Shown here in pieces: positions 44,601 to 52,900 of a DNA stretch of 64,000 bases. The stretch covers positions 43,801,902 through 43,865,901 of the forward strand of contig OU452198.1 of the NCBI GenBank assembly GCA_911728435.2. Direction: 5' to 3'. The position numbers were made by a program, and so were the translations under genes. Numbering within the stretch: the first letter of the stretch is position 1; the number at the start of each line of letters is the position of its first letter. Origin of the DNA: Apoderus coryli (lineage: Eukaryota; Arthropoda; Insecta; Coleoptera; Attelabidae). The notes under the pieces are model-generated. The model searched no databases. It was not told where the DNA came from and saw only the letters and a program-made list of their open reading frames with translations.

Positions 44601-47600
44601 GTGTTAACAAAATTAAAGGACTGGACTATAACAAACTTAACAAATTCTGACATCTTTGGCCTAGGTATTCAGTTTTCTTTTTCTTCAAGTTGTTACGACA
44701 AGTATCACCAACAAACAACTTAAAAGCTCCCGTTAGATGTCGCTTTTTCATTTAATTCGTTCAATCGTTTTAGATAATTGAAAATTCCAGTGATGACATT
44801 AAAGAACAACGTAAGGAAACGTTAGATGAGCGAGAAAAATTATCTCGGCCTCCGGCTCCGCCGCCTTCCTCAAATAGAACTACTGGTAGAAGAGGTGGTC
44901 GAAATAATAGAAACAGGAATAGGAACCGTAATGATGGTAGTTCTAATAGTGACAACAACAACAGAACGAATAACAGGAACCAGCGGAACTCTAGACAAAA
45001 TAGGAATGATGCTGTTGTTGCACCGTCTACTACTGCAACAAATAACAACGCAGGTACGTATTGATACACTGTGCATTTATACTTTATTCACAGCTTAAGG
45101 TCGGCTCACGAAAGAGGTACAGAACAACTGGGAGCAGATAGTGAACGTCAAGTTTTTGAAGAGCAGCGACATGAGGATGCAAAGAGACAGCATCGAAAGG
45201 AGAGAGAACGCATCGATGGGGCAGCGCACCTACAACAGCCAATGAATGGTGGTGATTGGGTGTGTCAATTTTGTGACAAGGTTTGCGGCTCGAGGATCGG
45301 TCTGCCATCTTCAGTTCACAGCAGAAATCTCGGACTTAGGGTAATTCGTACTCGTTAACGAGTGAATGCTGATGATGATGAAGCTCATCAAGAACAGTGT
45401 GGAATTGTCAAAACAGACTTAATCTATTCTCTAATATTGGGAGAAACAATAATCTGACTCTGGTCTGGATCTCTGACCATTCTGGTCTGAGGGGGAATAA
45501 AATAGCCGACTCTCTGCAATGCCAAATTAAGATTCAAAGCCTCTCTTGCAATTGTGAAGCAAAAATCCAGTAATACACTCTGTTCTTTTTATAGCATTAA
45601 GCATTCCAGCCCCAGCTCCACCCCCTACAGAAGTGGTAACAATTTCCAGCGACAGTTCGAGTAGTTCCAGTTCGAGTTCAAGCACTGCTACCACCGTGGA
45701 AGAATCTTGGGAATCGGACTATTACGCTGATGATTATGCGGATTATGAGTAGGTTCCCTTATATCAAGTTCAGGTATTTATTAATTTAAAATTTTATGAA
45801 TAGAACTGCATTTTCCAGAGCAATTATGGCAATGTATCATCCTGATTATTACTACAATGGCAGACAAGGAGCTTATTATGGAGGATACGGACAGTAAGTG
45901 ACAAATTTAGAACAAATTTTTGTCGATTATCTCATCTTGAATAATTCTTGCACTTTATAGATCCAAATATTAACTGAGTTGAATATTTAAGCTTTAGATT
46001 ATTAGAGCGTATTGTCAAAAACATAAATTTACGAAAAACTGCATCAGAATTCACTCGCTAACGAGTATGAATTGCTCCAACTCACGGATTTCTGCTGTAA
46101 ACCCTGCGATGGCTAAACAAACCGATCCTCGAGCCGCAAATCCTGTCACAACATTCACCGGCTTTGTAGGTGCGCTGCCCCATCGATGCGCCCACTCTCC
46201 TGTCAATGCTGTCTCTTCGCATCCTCATGTCGACGACGCTGCTCTTTAAAAACTTCATGGTCCTCGTAAATGGCACACCTCCAATAGCATAGAGTTCAAA
46301 GATATGCTTTGAACACTAGCTGCTGCGTCCCATACGATTCTGAATTTTCCTGGTTTACTTGGATTATGAACAGGATATATAGGACGATACCAAATTTGTT
46401 TATACGGCTGAGCCAATTCTTCTTGAGTTAATTTACGTATGTATTTCTTGTTTATGAAGTCTTCTAGTTGTTCATTCATCTTTTGACACAAATCAGGATT
46501 TTTTTAAATTTTATTTTCAATACATTCCAATCTTTCCAATGCCATATTTTTGCTATTAGGTAGTATAATAATAGACCTTTTCAGAATTAGGCTTTAATTC
46601 GCATATCTTGACAGGCTGGTCTTGATCGAAAAACTCTTGATTACCGTTCTGATCGTTCGTGGTCGATTCTTCCCTTTCTTCATGAGTACTAGATTGGCAA
46701 TCGCGTTGACTATTCGTTGGTTGGTCTTCTTCATCATTTTCCAATAATCGTAAGTCACCTCGTGGCGCCAAATGTTTCGTGGCAACTGTACCTTCTCTTC
46801 CATTGTCGTATCTTATTAATGCGTAATCAGGATTTGCTTCTAAGAGTTCTACTTCTTCAACAAGTGGATCAAATTTACTTCTACGTACAAACTTTTTAAG
46901 TAAAACTTTGTCAGAATTTTTCATCCAGGAAGGAATAGAAGTTCCACTAGTAGATCGACGTTGGTAAGTAAATAAACGTTCATGAGGAGTATAATTTGTT
47001 GATGTACATAACAGACTTCGAATGGAGTGTAAAGCATCGTGTAGAACCAATTCCCATTGACTTGTCTCAAGTTTCCGCGATTTTAATGCAAGGCTTATAG
47101 CTTTTCAAATAACACCATTGTATTTTTCGACTTGACCATTTCCTTGTGGATTACCTATATGGTGTTTGTTGTTCGACTTGAGGCTATACCCTTGGAATGT
47201 AGGTAGGATATGAATTCTTGAGACGTAAAACTGGTTCCACGATCAGAGTGTATGTAATTATTATTCCAAATAAACAAAACAATATTATATATACATATAT
47301 ATGGATATTAACAGTTAGTGTACTAGAAATATTGGACAATGTCCAAAACAATTTTCTGATGCGTTTGAATATGGTGTCACACATTGGGGATGGATATTCT
47401 CTCTGCTTTCGAACTCGGACAGTTCTCATCAGTATGGCTAGGAAGCCATATAACATTAGTGTAATACTTCGGGCTTATGAGTGTAAATTCATAAGAAGTA
47501 GCGGTTGCTTCGAACATGCGTGAAAACACACGTCGAAAGACGTCCTTGATCACTTATTTTCAAGGAAGTAGCGGAGAAGTGAATCGCGTCGTTATTGCAC

Positions 47601-47891
47601 AGATGTGCATTACACCAATGCTATATGGCGTCCTAGCCATACTAATGAGAACTGTCCGAGGAATATCCATCCCCAATGTGTGACACCATATTCAAACGCA
47701 ACAGAAAATTATATTGGACATTGTCAAATATGTTTTCTAGTACACTAACTGTTAATATCCAGTCAGTCAGTCAGTCTCTTCAGTTTTGTTTAAAAAACAC
47801 AAATAGAATGTTGAATTTCGGAACTTTTTATTTCAGATGTTTTCGATGTGGTGATCCAGGGCATTGGGCCAATGGTTGTCCACTCAGATAA
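29653..47891 (+). CDS. RNF8: RNF8-like E3 ubiquitin ligase (FHA, RING, CCHC knuckle), 12 exons
   Basis: RNF8 family proteins bind phosphothreonine through FHA and ubiquitinate chromatin proteins at DNA breaks. Exons: 29653-29715, 29886-29996, 30049-30363, 30415-30697, 30749-30964, 35437-35655, 35712-35857, 36141-36347, 44774-45053, 45595-45748, 45819-45893, 47837-47891. All GT-AG, phases agree, total 2,124 nt (707 aa). The FHA domain spans about residues 15-100 with G25-R26, S40-R41-N-H43 and S59-T-N61-G-T. The C3HC4 RING is C464, C467, C479, H481, C484, C487, C498, C501. VLDNFIEK|IIENSSDDIKEQRKE across exons 8/9 matches the helix after the RNF8 RING. Then come an Arg/Asn-rich stretch, Pro-rich and Ser-rich parts with EVVTISSD (about 626-633, SUMO-interacting type), and a final zinc knuckle CFRCGDPGHWANGC. 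Introns 5, 8, 9 and 11 contain mobile elements. Family is sure; direct orthology to RNF8 rather than CHFR rests on the RING text. Confidence 0.92.
30698..30748 (+). other. 51-nt intron 4 of RNF8-like gene, in-frame and stop-free
   Basis: GTAAGT at 30698 and TTTTGTAG ending at 30748 bound a 51-nt intron. Its length is a multiple of three and it has no stop in the gene's frame, so retaining it would insert 17 residues (about SKLFFTIFWISLMRYFV, hydrophobic) without breaking the protein. Removal gives EITAINVTAPST at the junction. Confidence 0.7.
31986..33210 (-). mobile_element. Ginger-like DNA transposon, non-autonomous, 1.2 kb
   Basis: Ends TGTTACGGGTAAAGTTAG and its reverse complement open long inverted repeats of about 165 bp that also contain internal palindromes (GGTTTACCCGGGTAAAC). 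TATA repeats at 31982-31985 and 33211-33214; removing the element and one TATA restores the RT frame (...DVVYTDF...). The TGTNR-type tip, a 4-bp duplication and an internal integrase-tail-like frame fit Ginger elements as I remember them. Confidence 0.78.
32381..32719 (-). pseudogene. Integrase C-terminal-like remnant (KRBA2/Ginger type)
   Basis: The 112-codon frame contains CSVGDTVRVKIPDVDRGRSD, then NILMTLANEKGTI, FCRNQFSACSEK and SLRKLATI. This order (VGD...VPDVDRGR..N...I) is the tail of the KRAB-A-domain-containing-2-like proteins that derive from Ginger integrases. The catalytic core is missing, so the element depends on others for movement. Confidence 0.65.
33846..35135 (-). mobile_element. 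CR1/L2-like retroelement, 5' truncated, nested antisense
   Basis: Minus-strand frames run from YLDFEKAFDRVPFARLLLKL (35050) through FFADDTKLFCNP (34770) and NLEKCQVLHIG to RSNSLILELYKSYVRPLLEY, LERVQRRFTKL and the last block VVYAWNSLPEEV, ending DHLVHYSL at 33960. The 3' tail is ATTATTATT-rich (33846-33870). ATAT flanks both ends (33842-33845 and 35136-35139). Removing it rejoins the host RT as FAY|VRSKLEYC. GC is higher than in the host element. Confidence 0.86.
36348..37564. other. RNF8 intron 8, left part, no coding feature recognised
   Basis: The stretch 36420-36900 has a more balanced base composition than its surroundings and a few short open frames, but no family was recognised and no splice-compatible host exon was found. 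Exon 8 joins exon 9 in phase 0 without it. Confidence 0.4.
37565..38550 (+). pseudogene. I-like retrotransposon remnant (RT end plus RNase H start)
   Basis: Pieces in order: GGVLSPPMWNLVIDELL (37600), a decayed palm region, LYTAVVRPMITYSSLIWW and RVQRLARLAMTGAFRTTP (38040-38200), MEVLLNLPTL, then TWFIDGSKTESGSGAGIYSE (38463-38522), the first strand of an RNase H domain with its Asp. Several frameshifts. It is cut at its 3' side not far before the BEL/Pao insertion at 38614. Confidence 0.8.
38614..38812 (-). repeat. BEL/Pao 3' LTR
   Basis: 199 bp, identical by eye to the other LTR. The element reads on the minus strand, so this is its downstream LTR. Immediately outside is the AATTC target duplication at 38609-38613. 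Confidence 0.93.
38869..44076 (-). CDS. BEL/Pao Gag-Pol polyprotein, 1735 aa, intact
   Basis: One uninterrupted frame. Approximate domains by residue: Gag-like DUF1759 region (110-300); Cys/His knuckles (331-393); retropepsin-like DUF1758 with LLDCGSQSNF (467-476, DCGS where DSGS/DTGS is common); RT with SADIAKMYRMI and FYVDDLL (active site YVDD 874-877); RNase H with HGFCDASEL (1044-1052) and WCDSK (1121-1125); integrase zinc-binding part (about 1350-1400), catalytic core with D1432, D1498 and E1552; and a C-terminal DUF5641-type region (1640-1730). Frame, motifs and LTR identity all suggest potential recent activity. No envelope-like frame is present. Confidence 0.95.
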   Translation of the reverse strand: MSNLTMANNENTIQVLRNRRSYIKGSLTRFIKYITNELSEADTQEIKTRLEKIEILFSEYDTIQSNIEFLDEQDISDRDTVEDNFYKYIVMAKNKLTMLGSINNSINSSENLSKFQGVKLKPIDLPLFYGKYENWLNFHDTFISLIHNNNSLDDIQKFHYLRSCLREGAAQVIASLEATNTNYAIAWELLKERFENKRLIINNHIKSMFDIQPIYKESYNALRNLVDNILKNMRALESFDKSIANCDMIIMYLINTKLDNITKREWESTIQHNLLPTLEQLLQFLKEKCMHLEALEANNKRSFNKTESNFTKKGQSFTALQKSTNEVNYKCFYCKQSHAIYVCPEFLNLTNDSKYKEIKKFKLCSNCLRPGHFKSDCKSGGCRKCHGKHNTILHSNNTNEIKTQSNNGSAEQTSSENNVNNNPSTSQSCRDITISTHVANKNDLVLLSTAMVYIQDIQGKYHECRCLLDCGSQSNFITTSLAKKLQLPEAPIKCTISGIGQSPIDLFKMVNSSIKSIHSDYESNLTFLTISKITEKIPTKHFSLNSINIPSYIKLADPNLHKPAEIDILIGSSHFYDLLCNEQISLDNNKLILQKSVLGWILAGTVNIQNNTIKTVNVCNLSLNQQLAKFWELEEVATKKHLSLDEQYCETYFKDTTSRDVDGRFIVRLPYNNDILSNLGNSKPVALKRLESVENRCKRDHNYKQSYNECMQEYISMKHMSVLSSNLNDDTFSFYLPHHAVKKEGSSTTKFRVVFDGSAITDTNISLNSCLRVGPKIQDDIFDIILRFRSHPYVVSADIAKMYRMILVHPDDRNMQRIFWRENDTEPIQIFTLNTVTYGTSCAPFLAVRCLHEVAYQNMKEFPEACSIILRDFYVDDLLTGAESVEKVKQIKNEISLILNSAGFDLRKWASNSLEIINDANQNSSIHVFKEKSEVKTLGIIWHSDNDSLRYSINTLAIPKTITKRHVFSVISQIFDPLGLIGPATIKAKLLMQQLWQKQLNWDDLIPPELSTFWKLFTIQLQCLNSINISRHVLCESPTRIEIHGFCDASELAYGCCVYLRSINEHNGNHQVSLLCAKSKVAPLKKISLPKLELCGALLLAKLLGKVLQTVTIKKDNSFFWCDSKIVLAWIATQPCYLQTFVANRVCEIQELTLVTDWYHVAGDKNPADIISRGINPENLSSQDIWWNGPDFLHSNILTFNNSTTLDFTNIDIPEVKQNTVSLVTNKENDNMDIFSKFSKLNTLNHVVAFILRFKRNCLARMHGSNKILNTILSIDELNSSMTCLVKMVQSQHFSFEINGLQNGRSLDSRSKLLCLNPFLDEKSIIRVGGRLKHSNVCYNQKFPIILPSNHKFTELVILKKHYDNLHAGIQTLLAIIRLEYWILSGKNTIKKVLRGCIQCFRAKPISLDQIMGNLPPERFDTIRSFYKCGVDYAGPFLIKNSTLRNTKFVKAYICVFVCLSTKAIHIELVQGLSTEAFLNALKRFISRRGRPYLIYSDNGSNFVGAANELNELYILLNSQEHQNAIVQFSNNDRIYFKFIAANSPHMGGLWEASIKSVKYHMKRVLSNASLTYEEMYTILVQIEACLNSRPLTPISSDPLDYNPLTPSHFLIGETLSALPQSNLMEIKENRLNRYQRMQQIVQQFWHRWSLEYLSNMQERNKWKVTKSNPIQEGTLVVLKDDNVPPLKWSMARVLQCHPGTDNIVRVVSVKIPSGRILKRSINKICVLPIDTNNN
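44444..44642 (-). repeat. BEL/Pao 5' LTR
   Basis: 199 bp, the upstream LTR in element orientation. It is followed by the candidate primer binding site and a leader of about 370 bp before the polyprotein ATG at 44076. AATTC lies outside at 44643-44647. Confidence 0.93.
45095..45390 (+). pseudogene. Retroelement 3' end with C2H2-like finger, in RNF8 intron 9
   Basis: The frame ends with DWVCQFCDKVCGSRIGLPSS, the Cys finger found at the C-terminus of many insect non-LTR ORFs (CPxCGRxCxSRIGLxSH). A GATGATGATGAAG tail at about 45371-45382 marks a 3' end. The Glu/Arg-rich text before it (45115-45230) fits the same ORF end. A related fragment lies in opposite orientation at 46040-46276. Confidence 0.65.
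45391..45545 (+). pseudogene. RNase H domain fragment
   Basis: NLTLVWISDHSGLRGNKIADSL corresponds to the VWVPGHSGxxGNExADxLA block of I-like RNase H (His and Asp ligands). It is about 50 codons, ends abruptly before exon 10 and has no partner domain nearby. Confidence 0.65.
46040..46276 (-). pseudogene. Second retroelement 3'-end finger fragment, minus strand
   Basis: The minus frame contains MRRDSIDRRVGASMGQRTY and ICGSRIGLFSHRRVYSRNP, homologous to the plus-strand fragment at 45095-45390. The two copies flank exons 10 and 11 in inverted orientation. Confidence 0.6.
46255..46560 (-). pseudogene. BEL/Pao RT N-terminal fragment of a second, older element
   Basis: Minus frame MALERLECIENKI, a stop, KNPDLCQKMNEQLEDFINKK, then IYPVHNPSKPGKFRIVWDAA and SISLNSMLL. 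This is the RT entry region of BEL/Pao polyproteins (compare FRVVFDGSA of the intact element). It is clearly a different lineage from the 38.6-44.6 kb element and is truncated before the YVDD. Confidence 0.75.
46556..47215 (-). pseudogene. Ty3/gypsy-like integrase end
   Basis: Minus text from about 47190: HIGNPQGNGQVEKYNGVI, a stop, KAISLALKSRKLETSQWELV, then LLCTSTNYTPHERLFTYQRR, a basic SH3-like tail and an acidic linker ending KVYYYTT. GNPQGNGQVE is the third-acid segment of a retroviral-type integrase. The fragment abuts the BEL/Pao RT fragment with no gap. Confidence 0.75.
47305..47765. repeat. Inverted duplication of a retroelement fragment, arms about 155 bp
   Basis: Left arm about 47305-47462 and right arm about 47613-47765 are near reverse complements (shared TATTAACAGTTAGTGTACTAG, split motifs GACAATGTCC and GGATGGATATTC). 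The text LDNVQNNFLMRLNMVSHIGD in the left arm resembles an RT C-terminal block. The spacer holds 150 bp of unrelated sequence. It lies in RNF8 intron 11, just before the last exon. Confidence 0.7.
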
Positions 47892-47923
47892 AGTTATAGT
47901 TAGTGTATTATTTTTTCTTATGA

Positions 47924-47929
47924 ATTAAA
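47924..47929 (+). terminator. Poly(A) signal ATTAAA of RNF8-like gene
   Basis: ATTAAA lies 33 bp after the stop codon (47889-47891), with T-rich sequence following. It is the first canonical-type hexamer downstream; no AATAAA is closer. Confidence 0.5.
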
Positions 47930-47979
47930 ATTTATTTTCGTACAAATATGTCTTTAATTGAAATTTATGAAATACCTAG

Positions 47980-48625
47980 TCCATCTTTTGTGGACTCTCT
48001 TTAATGAGGGAAATGATACGCTGTCGTCTCCACTAATGTCGATATATGAATGTATTGTCTTACAAATTATTCACAGACATATTTCGACCGTATATATCGC
48101 CAAACAGTGTGCAAAACTAAATAGATTGAAGGCCTTGGCGGAACACAATAGGGTTAATCTAGTGTGGGTCCCGGGGCACTCGGGAATAGAAGGCAAGGAG
48201 AGAGCGGATTGGCTGGCTAGACAAGCCTCTGAAAACCGATATACTGGCACTGAACCTGCGCTGGGCTTGTCTAAAAGAACGGCGCGGGAACTTCTGAAGT
48301 GCTGAGCCAAAAAAGAGCACCAGAGATATTAGGAACGTATTCCTAAGCAGGAACATGGTAAGAAATTCATACCTGGTGCAGCAACAAAACGAACTGAAAA
48401 ACTGCTAACATTAAGCAGGAGTCAGATTCGAATAACTATAGGACTAGTCACTGGGCATTGCGCTCTGAGAAGTCACCTAAATAAGATGGGGCTGTATAAC
48501 GGGGATCTGCAATGCAGATTGTGTAATGGGGCAGTTGAAACAGCTCACCATGTGATATGTGAGTGTGTAGCCTTACAGCGAAGGCGACACGCTATTTTGG
48601 GCACGCGCTGATTGCGCCTGCAGAT
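47980..48625 (+). pseudogene. I-like retroelement: RNase H and CCHC tail
   Basis: RVNLVWVPGHSGIEGKERAD (about 48147-48206) is the RNase H His/Asp block. After a stop at 48303 the frame continues as RSQIRITIGLVTGHCALRSH and then CRLCNGAVETAHHVICECVA, the C-terminal CCHC finger found after RNase H in I/R1-like ORF2. It begins within the 3' flank of the RNF8-like gene. Confidence 0.8.
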
Positions 48626-48675
48626 ATTGACACCCAACACATAACTGAACGGACCCTTACAAAAAAAAACAATAT

Positions 48676-49165
48676 ATGACCAATCCAAATAAATTAAAAT
48701 TTAGTAGAGTGACACCTATTTTCAAGAAGGGCGACCCTGGAGAGGTGAGTAATTATCGTCCGATTTCTGTTATACCAATCCTCACTAAGCGAATAGAACT
48801 GGCGTTTAATAACAAATTATACACATTTCCTGCAAAATACAAACGAATTTCAGACACACAGTATGGGTGTCAAAAACAGAAATTCACTAAACAAACGTTG
48901 ACAGCTGCGTTTTGTGATCTCTCTAGGGCATTTGACTATGTTTCGCATGCAGTTCTTTTAAGTAAACTTCCCCAATATGGCGTTTGAGCAAACGCTCTTA
49001 ACTTCATTAAATCTTACTGGAGTGATCGTCATCAGTTGGTGGACTATATCGGGGAGAGATCGGACTTACGCTATGTGACATCTGGCGTGCACCAGGGCTC
49101 AATTCTAGGGCCGCTGTTATTTATTCTATATGTCAACGACTTTTCGATCTCATCTTAATAATGCT
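48676..49165 (+). pseudogene. Non-LTR RT fragment (fingers to GxxQGS block)
   Basis: PNKLKFSRVTPIFKKGDPGE, NYRPISVIPILTK, AAFCDLSRAFDYVSHAVLL, then after a stop at 48986 TSGVHQGSILGPLLFILYVN. GVPQGS reads GVHQGS here. The FADD block is missing. It is a 5'- and 3'-truncated copy between two convergent genes. Confidence 0.8.
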
Positions 49166-49927
49166 GGGATAATACATCTGGAACTTGTTCTGAAGATTCA
49201 CTTAATTAGAATTGTTGAGAATGACAGCATGTCAAGACTGAGTTTTCTCGGCTAATGGAAGCGTCTCGTTTCGAAATAAAATACATAGAGGATCGAGAAC
49301 GTTTTACACAGAATAATAATAATATAATATTCTATTATTGTCGTAACAGGTTAAAGGATTCAATTACAAGACAATATGACTAAAAATACAAAAAAATTCA
49401 TATAAGCAGGTGTCCGGAAATGCATAGTTTCCAAGATACAGGGTGTCAAAAAACAATTTTTTTTTACATTTACTTATTAATATCTCAAACACCTGTAGAC
49501 CGATTTTGTTGAAATTTGACAGTATTATGGACTATGATAAGACGCTAAGTTAGCATCAATTGATTGTTGATTATGACTTCCAGTGGCGTCGTAAGGGGCA
49601 GTTTCACGAATAAAAATAAAAAAAATGTGAGCCACTGACTTTTTTAAAATTAAAATAATTTTTGGATTAAGCCGTTAAAAATACAACTTTTTGTCTCTTG
49701 ATATTTTTTCGTATCTTGCATCGTTTTCCAGAAAAAAAAATTAAAGCCACTTAAATGCATGTCCCTGGATCTGTAAGTGATTTTTAAAATTATTCAGGGA
49801 CATGCATTCCCAAGCGACCATCAAATGCACTGAGCCTATTATAATCCAAATAAAATATCAAATCTATTTGTACAAATATCTTTTATTAATTTATTTATGT
49901 ATTATTATAAACATTAAAATAAATAAA
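49166..49927. repeat. Intergenic repeats between RNF8-like gene and RpL22
   Basis: Contains an ACAGGGTGTCAAAAAAC repeat end at about 49439 and a 14-bp inverted repeat AATGCATGTCCCTG (49754-49767) / CAGGGACATGCATT (49795-49808). No coding sequence is seen. Confidence 0.5.
49882..49895 (-). terminator. Poly(A) signals of RpL22
   Basis: Two AATAAA hexamers on the minus strand (complement of 49890-49895 and 49882-49887) lie 33 and 41 bases past the RpL22 stop codon. Confidence 0.7.
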
Positions 49928-52900
49928 TTAATCGTTATCCTCTTCATCGTCATCCTCTTGACTAGTAATCTGGAAGTACCTCAACTCGTAAGAGTCCTTT
50001 CCAGATGCTACTACTCTAAGCCAATCTCTGAGACTGTGCTTCTTAAGGAATTTCTTCGTAAGGTATTTCAGGTATCTGAAAAATAAAACGTAAAATGTTT
50101 CAAATATACAATGGTTAAGTTTATTTTGTCAATTTTTGTGGAAATCTTTGACTGCTTCTTAGAGGAATAACAGTATCTTCACGGATAGTCTTCAAATCAA
50201 CTATTTCTCATTCTGGAGCAAAATTACAAGTAAGAAGAACGACTTGGATCATACTGAAAGTATATTCCCAGAAATGCAGCAATATTTGGAATTTATGAGA
50301 CAGAATCGTCGGTTAGACGACAATAATTTAGTAACAAGACTCCATTAGAGATTTAAGCTCTTCTCTCTACAAATGCTGTAGTAAAGATTTTAAAAGTTGC
50401 CAAATTATATCATTTTCGCTGTGAAGCAGCTCAGGACAGCTATCCAGATAAGTGGTCACTGATGATGACAATGTGCATACGAAAAGAAAATTGATTTACG
50501 CAGTGAGAAAGGAGCGCATTTTTTGGCGAAACACCACTTCGCCAGCCTTCAGCCCCGACTTGGTCCCCTGCTACTTCTCCCTAGAAAATTCTCCCGTTCT
50601 TAAAATGCGAACGATAACTGCGATGAAGGAAAAATCTAGACGTAAAAATATGCTTAAAACTCGATGGGGATCAAATTAGTCAGTACCTGAAAAGTAGTTA
50701 TGCAACAAGTTATTTCCTACTGATTAAGCTACAAATAAAAAACCAAACTGGAATTTTATGTTGGTCTGTCGCTGTATTCTGTGTTACACTAAATATTAAA
50801 ATATTTTAGCAAACATGGAAAAATACATCAATTAATTTCACAGTGCTGAACGCCACACCAATCTATAACAAATGTTCTGCAATTGTGTGGAGCTGGGACT
50901 GTGTAAAGAACAAAACCAAATTAAATTGAACTTACAACAATATTTACCTTTTAGAGAATGGAATTTCTGAATTCAACACAATTTTTGTGTTCTTCTCCCG
51001 TCCTACTGTAACACCATTTTTACCGAAATTTCCAGTTTTTCCGTTAACCTTTATTCTATTCTTCAAGTATTCTTCCTGAAAATATCGAAAAAGAAAATAA
51101 GTACAGTTTCATCCAACCTAATAGTTTATTATTTCTTGTTATTACAGACTAGCAACTCTCTTAAAAATGTCCTCTTTTTTATTCAAACGATACTGCAATA
51201 GAAGATTCAAGGTATGTACCTTAGAAAGGATGATCAATGTAAATTGAAAAGTACCTATTAACGACTTACGTAAATAGGGATGGGTTATGGTATATTTAAA
51301 AAATGAGTTAGCTATAAAAAATACATATCTTTCTTGCAATTCGTTGTGTGACCGTGGCAAAGTTGCATCGCTTACGCAAAAAAATGTTTTAAAGTTAATA
51401 GGGCAAGTTTTCCTAATACCGACTTACTATTTCATCTGTTGATCTAATAACGACTTTTTGTTACCTATTACCAACTGCTTCCAACACGATAGAGAAGTTT
51501 TAAATCATTTTCAAAATGCTTTATTTAGGTAAATATTTGCTAATAGTGTTTATTTATTTACGGGCAAACGCCCATTTTATACAAAATTACAATAGATATA
51601 AATAGTTCTACAATAAAACACTTCAAAAGAATTAGACAATCGAAAAATGTCAAATAAAAATCAATCACAAATAAAATGGATAATAATAATCTACACGATC
51701 AATACTTCACTATTATAAAGCAATATGGTACAACACAACGTATCTTATCAAAGAGGTGCCCTACTGAACCCAAAAAGGTATTTCTCGCGACAAAAAAATC
51801 CAGTGTCTCTTCACTGTCATTGGCGAGACGCATTGAGCGCGCCAAAAATGAATTGTGCAGTTTGTAGGCAAGGTATCTAAGAAATTTGTGCTGTACCTGC
51901 TCAATTTTTGCTAGATGCACAGTATAATGCGGAGACCAGACAGCCGACGCATACTCAAGGCACGGTCTGACCAAACTTGTGTAAAGAAGCCTCAGAGAAT
52001 CGACATGTGTGAACTCCCGTGAGCAACGTTTAATGAAGCCAGAGACCTTGAGACCATTGAAGTTATATGTGGAATAAAGGTCAAACCACTATCAAGCATG
52101 ACTCCAAGATCCTTAACTGTAGTAACCAATTTAAGGGAAGTCTGGTTCAGTGAGTAATCGAAAAGAGTGGTCCGTCTTGATCTCGAAAAGGACATAAAAC
52201 AACATTCAGATGCATATCATTCCCAACACACCACTCGTGAAGAGCCCCGAGGTCAGACTGCAATCTCTCGCAATCTTCAGTTTTGTTGACTATCGTCAAT
52301 AGTTTGAGATCATCAGTGAACAAGAGAAAATCGCTCGAAGTAAAACATCTGGCGATGTCATTAACGAAAATATTAAAAAACAGTGGTCCCAAGTGCGATC
52401 CCTGGGGGACGCCAGATGATACTTTTATCTCAGTAGAAACAAAGCCCTTGACCTTAACGTATTGAATTCTGTTATCAAGGTAGCTACTCATCCATTCGAG
52501 CATGCGTCCGCCGATGCCAACCTCAGCCAACTTTATCAATAAGATTTTATGATTTACACGATCGAAGGCTTTGGAGAAATCGGTATACACTGAATGTACC
52601 TCCGATCCACTCTCTAGAGCATCAATAATAAAGTTGGGGTATTTTAACAGAGTTAGCTCAGCTGACTTTCGTGGCAAAAATCCGTACTGCTGATCAATTG
52701 ACATTGACGTCATTAGCTGTATAAACCGAAGAGAAATGCCTAGCAAAGAGATCAGCAGCAGACTGCCCGGAAGTAGCTCTATCTGCGTCAAGAAACAACT
52801 CAGAAGGTAAATCGATATTTCTACGCGTGGAGTTCACAAAAGACCAAAAAGATCTTATATCACCGTGTTCATTAAAAAATAAATAAATATGTAACTAAAA

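Larger units (their letters stand above)
38614..44642 (-). mobile_element. BEL/Pao LTR retrotransposon, complete, recent
   Basis: Two 199-bp LTRs (38614-38812 and 44444-44642) show no difference by eye. In element orientation each starts TGTTAAGTTTG and ends CATAACA. AATTC flanks the insertion (38609-38613 and 44643-44647), the 5-bp duplication usual for the group. Downstream of the 5' LTR (44443 going down) is TTTGGTCAATTCGTGCCGG, a candidate primer binding site; AAGGTGGCCGGCTA lies just before the 3' LTR. One intact polyprotein frame fills the inside. It sits in RNF8 intron 8, antisense to the gene. Confidence 0.95.

Noticed and set aside
44770..45098. Overlapping frames on both strands at RNF8 exon 9
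   Set aside because: Low-complexity Arg/Asn codons create open frames in other phases; only the phase linked to the RING exon is supported.
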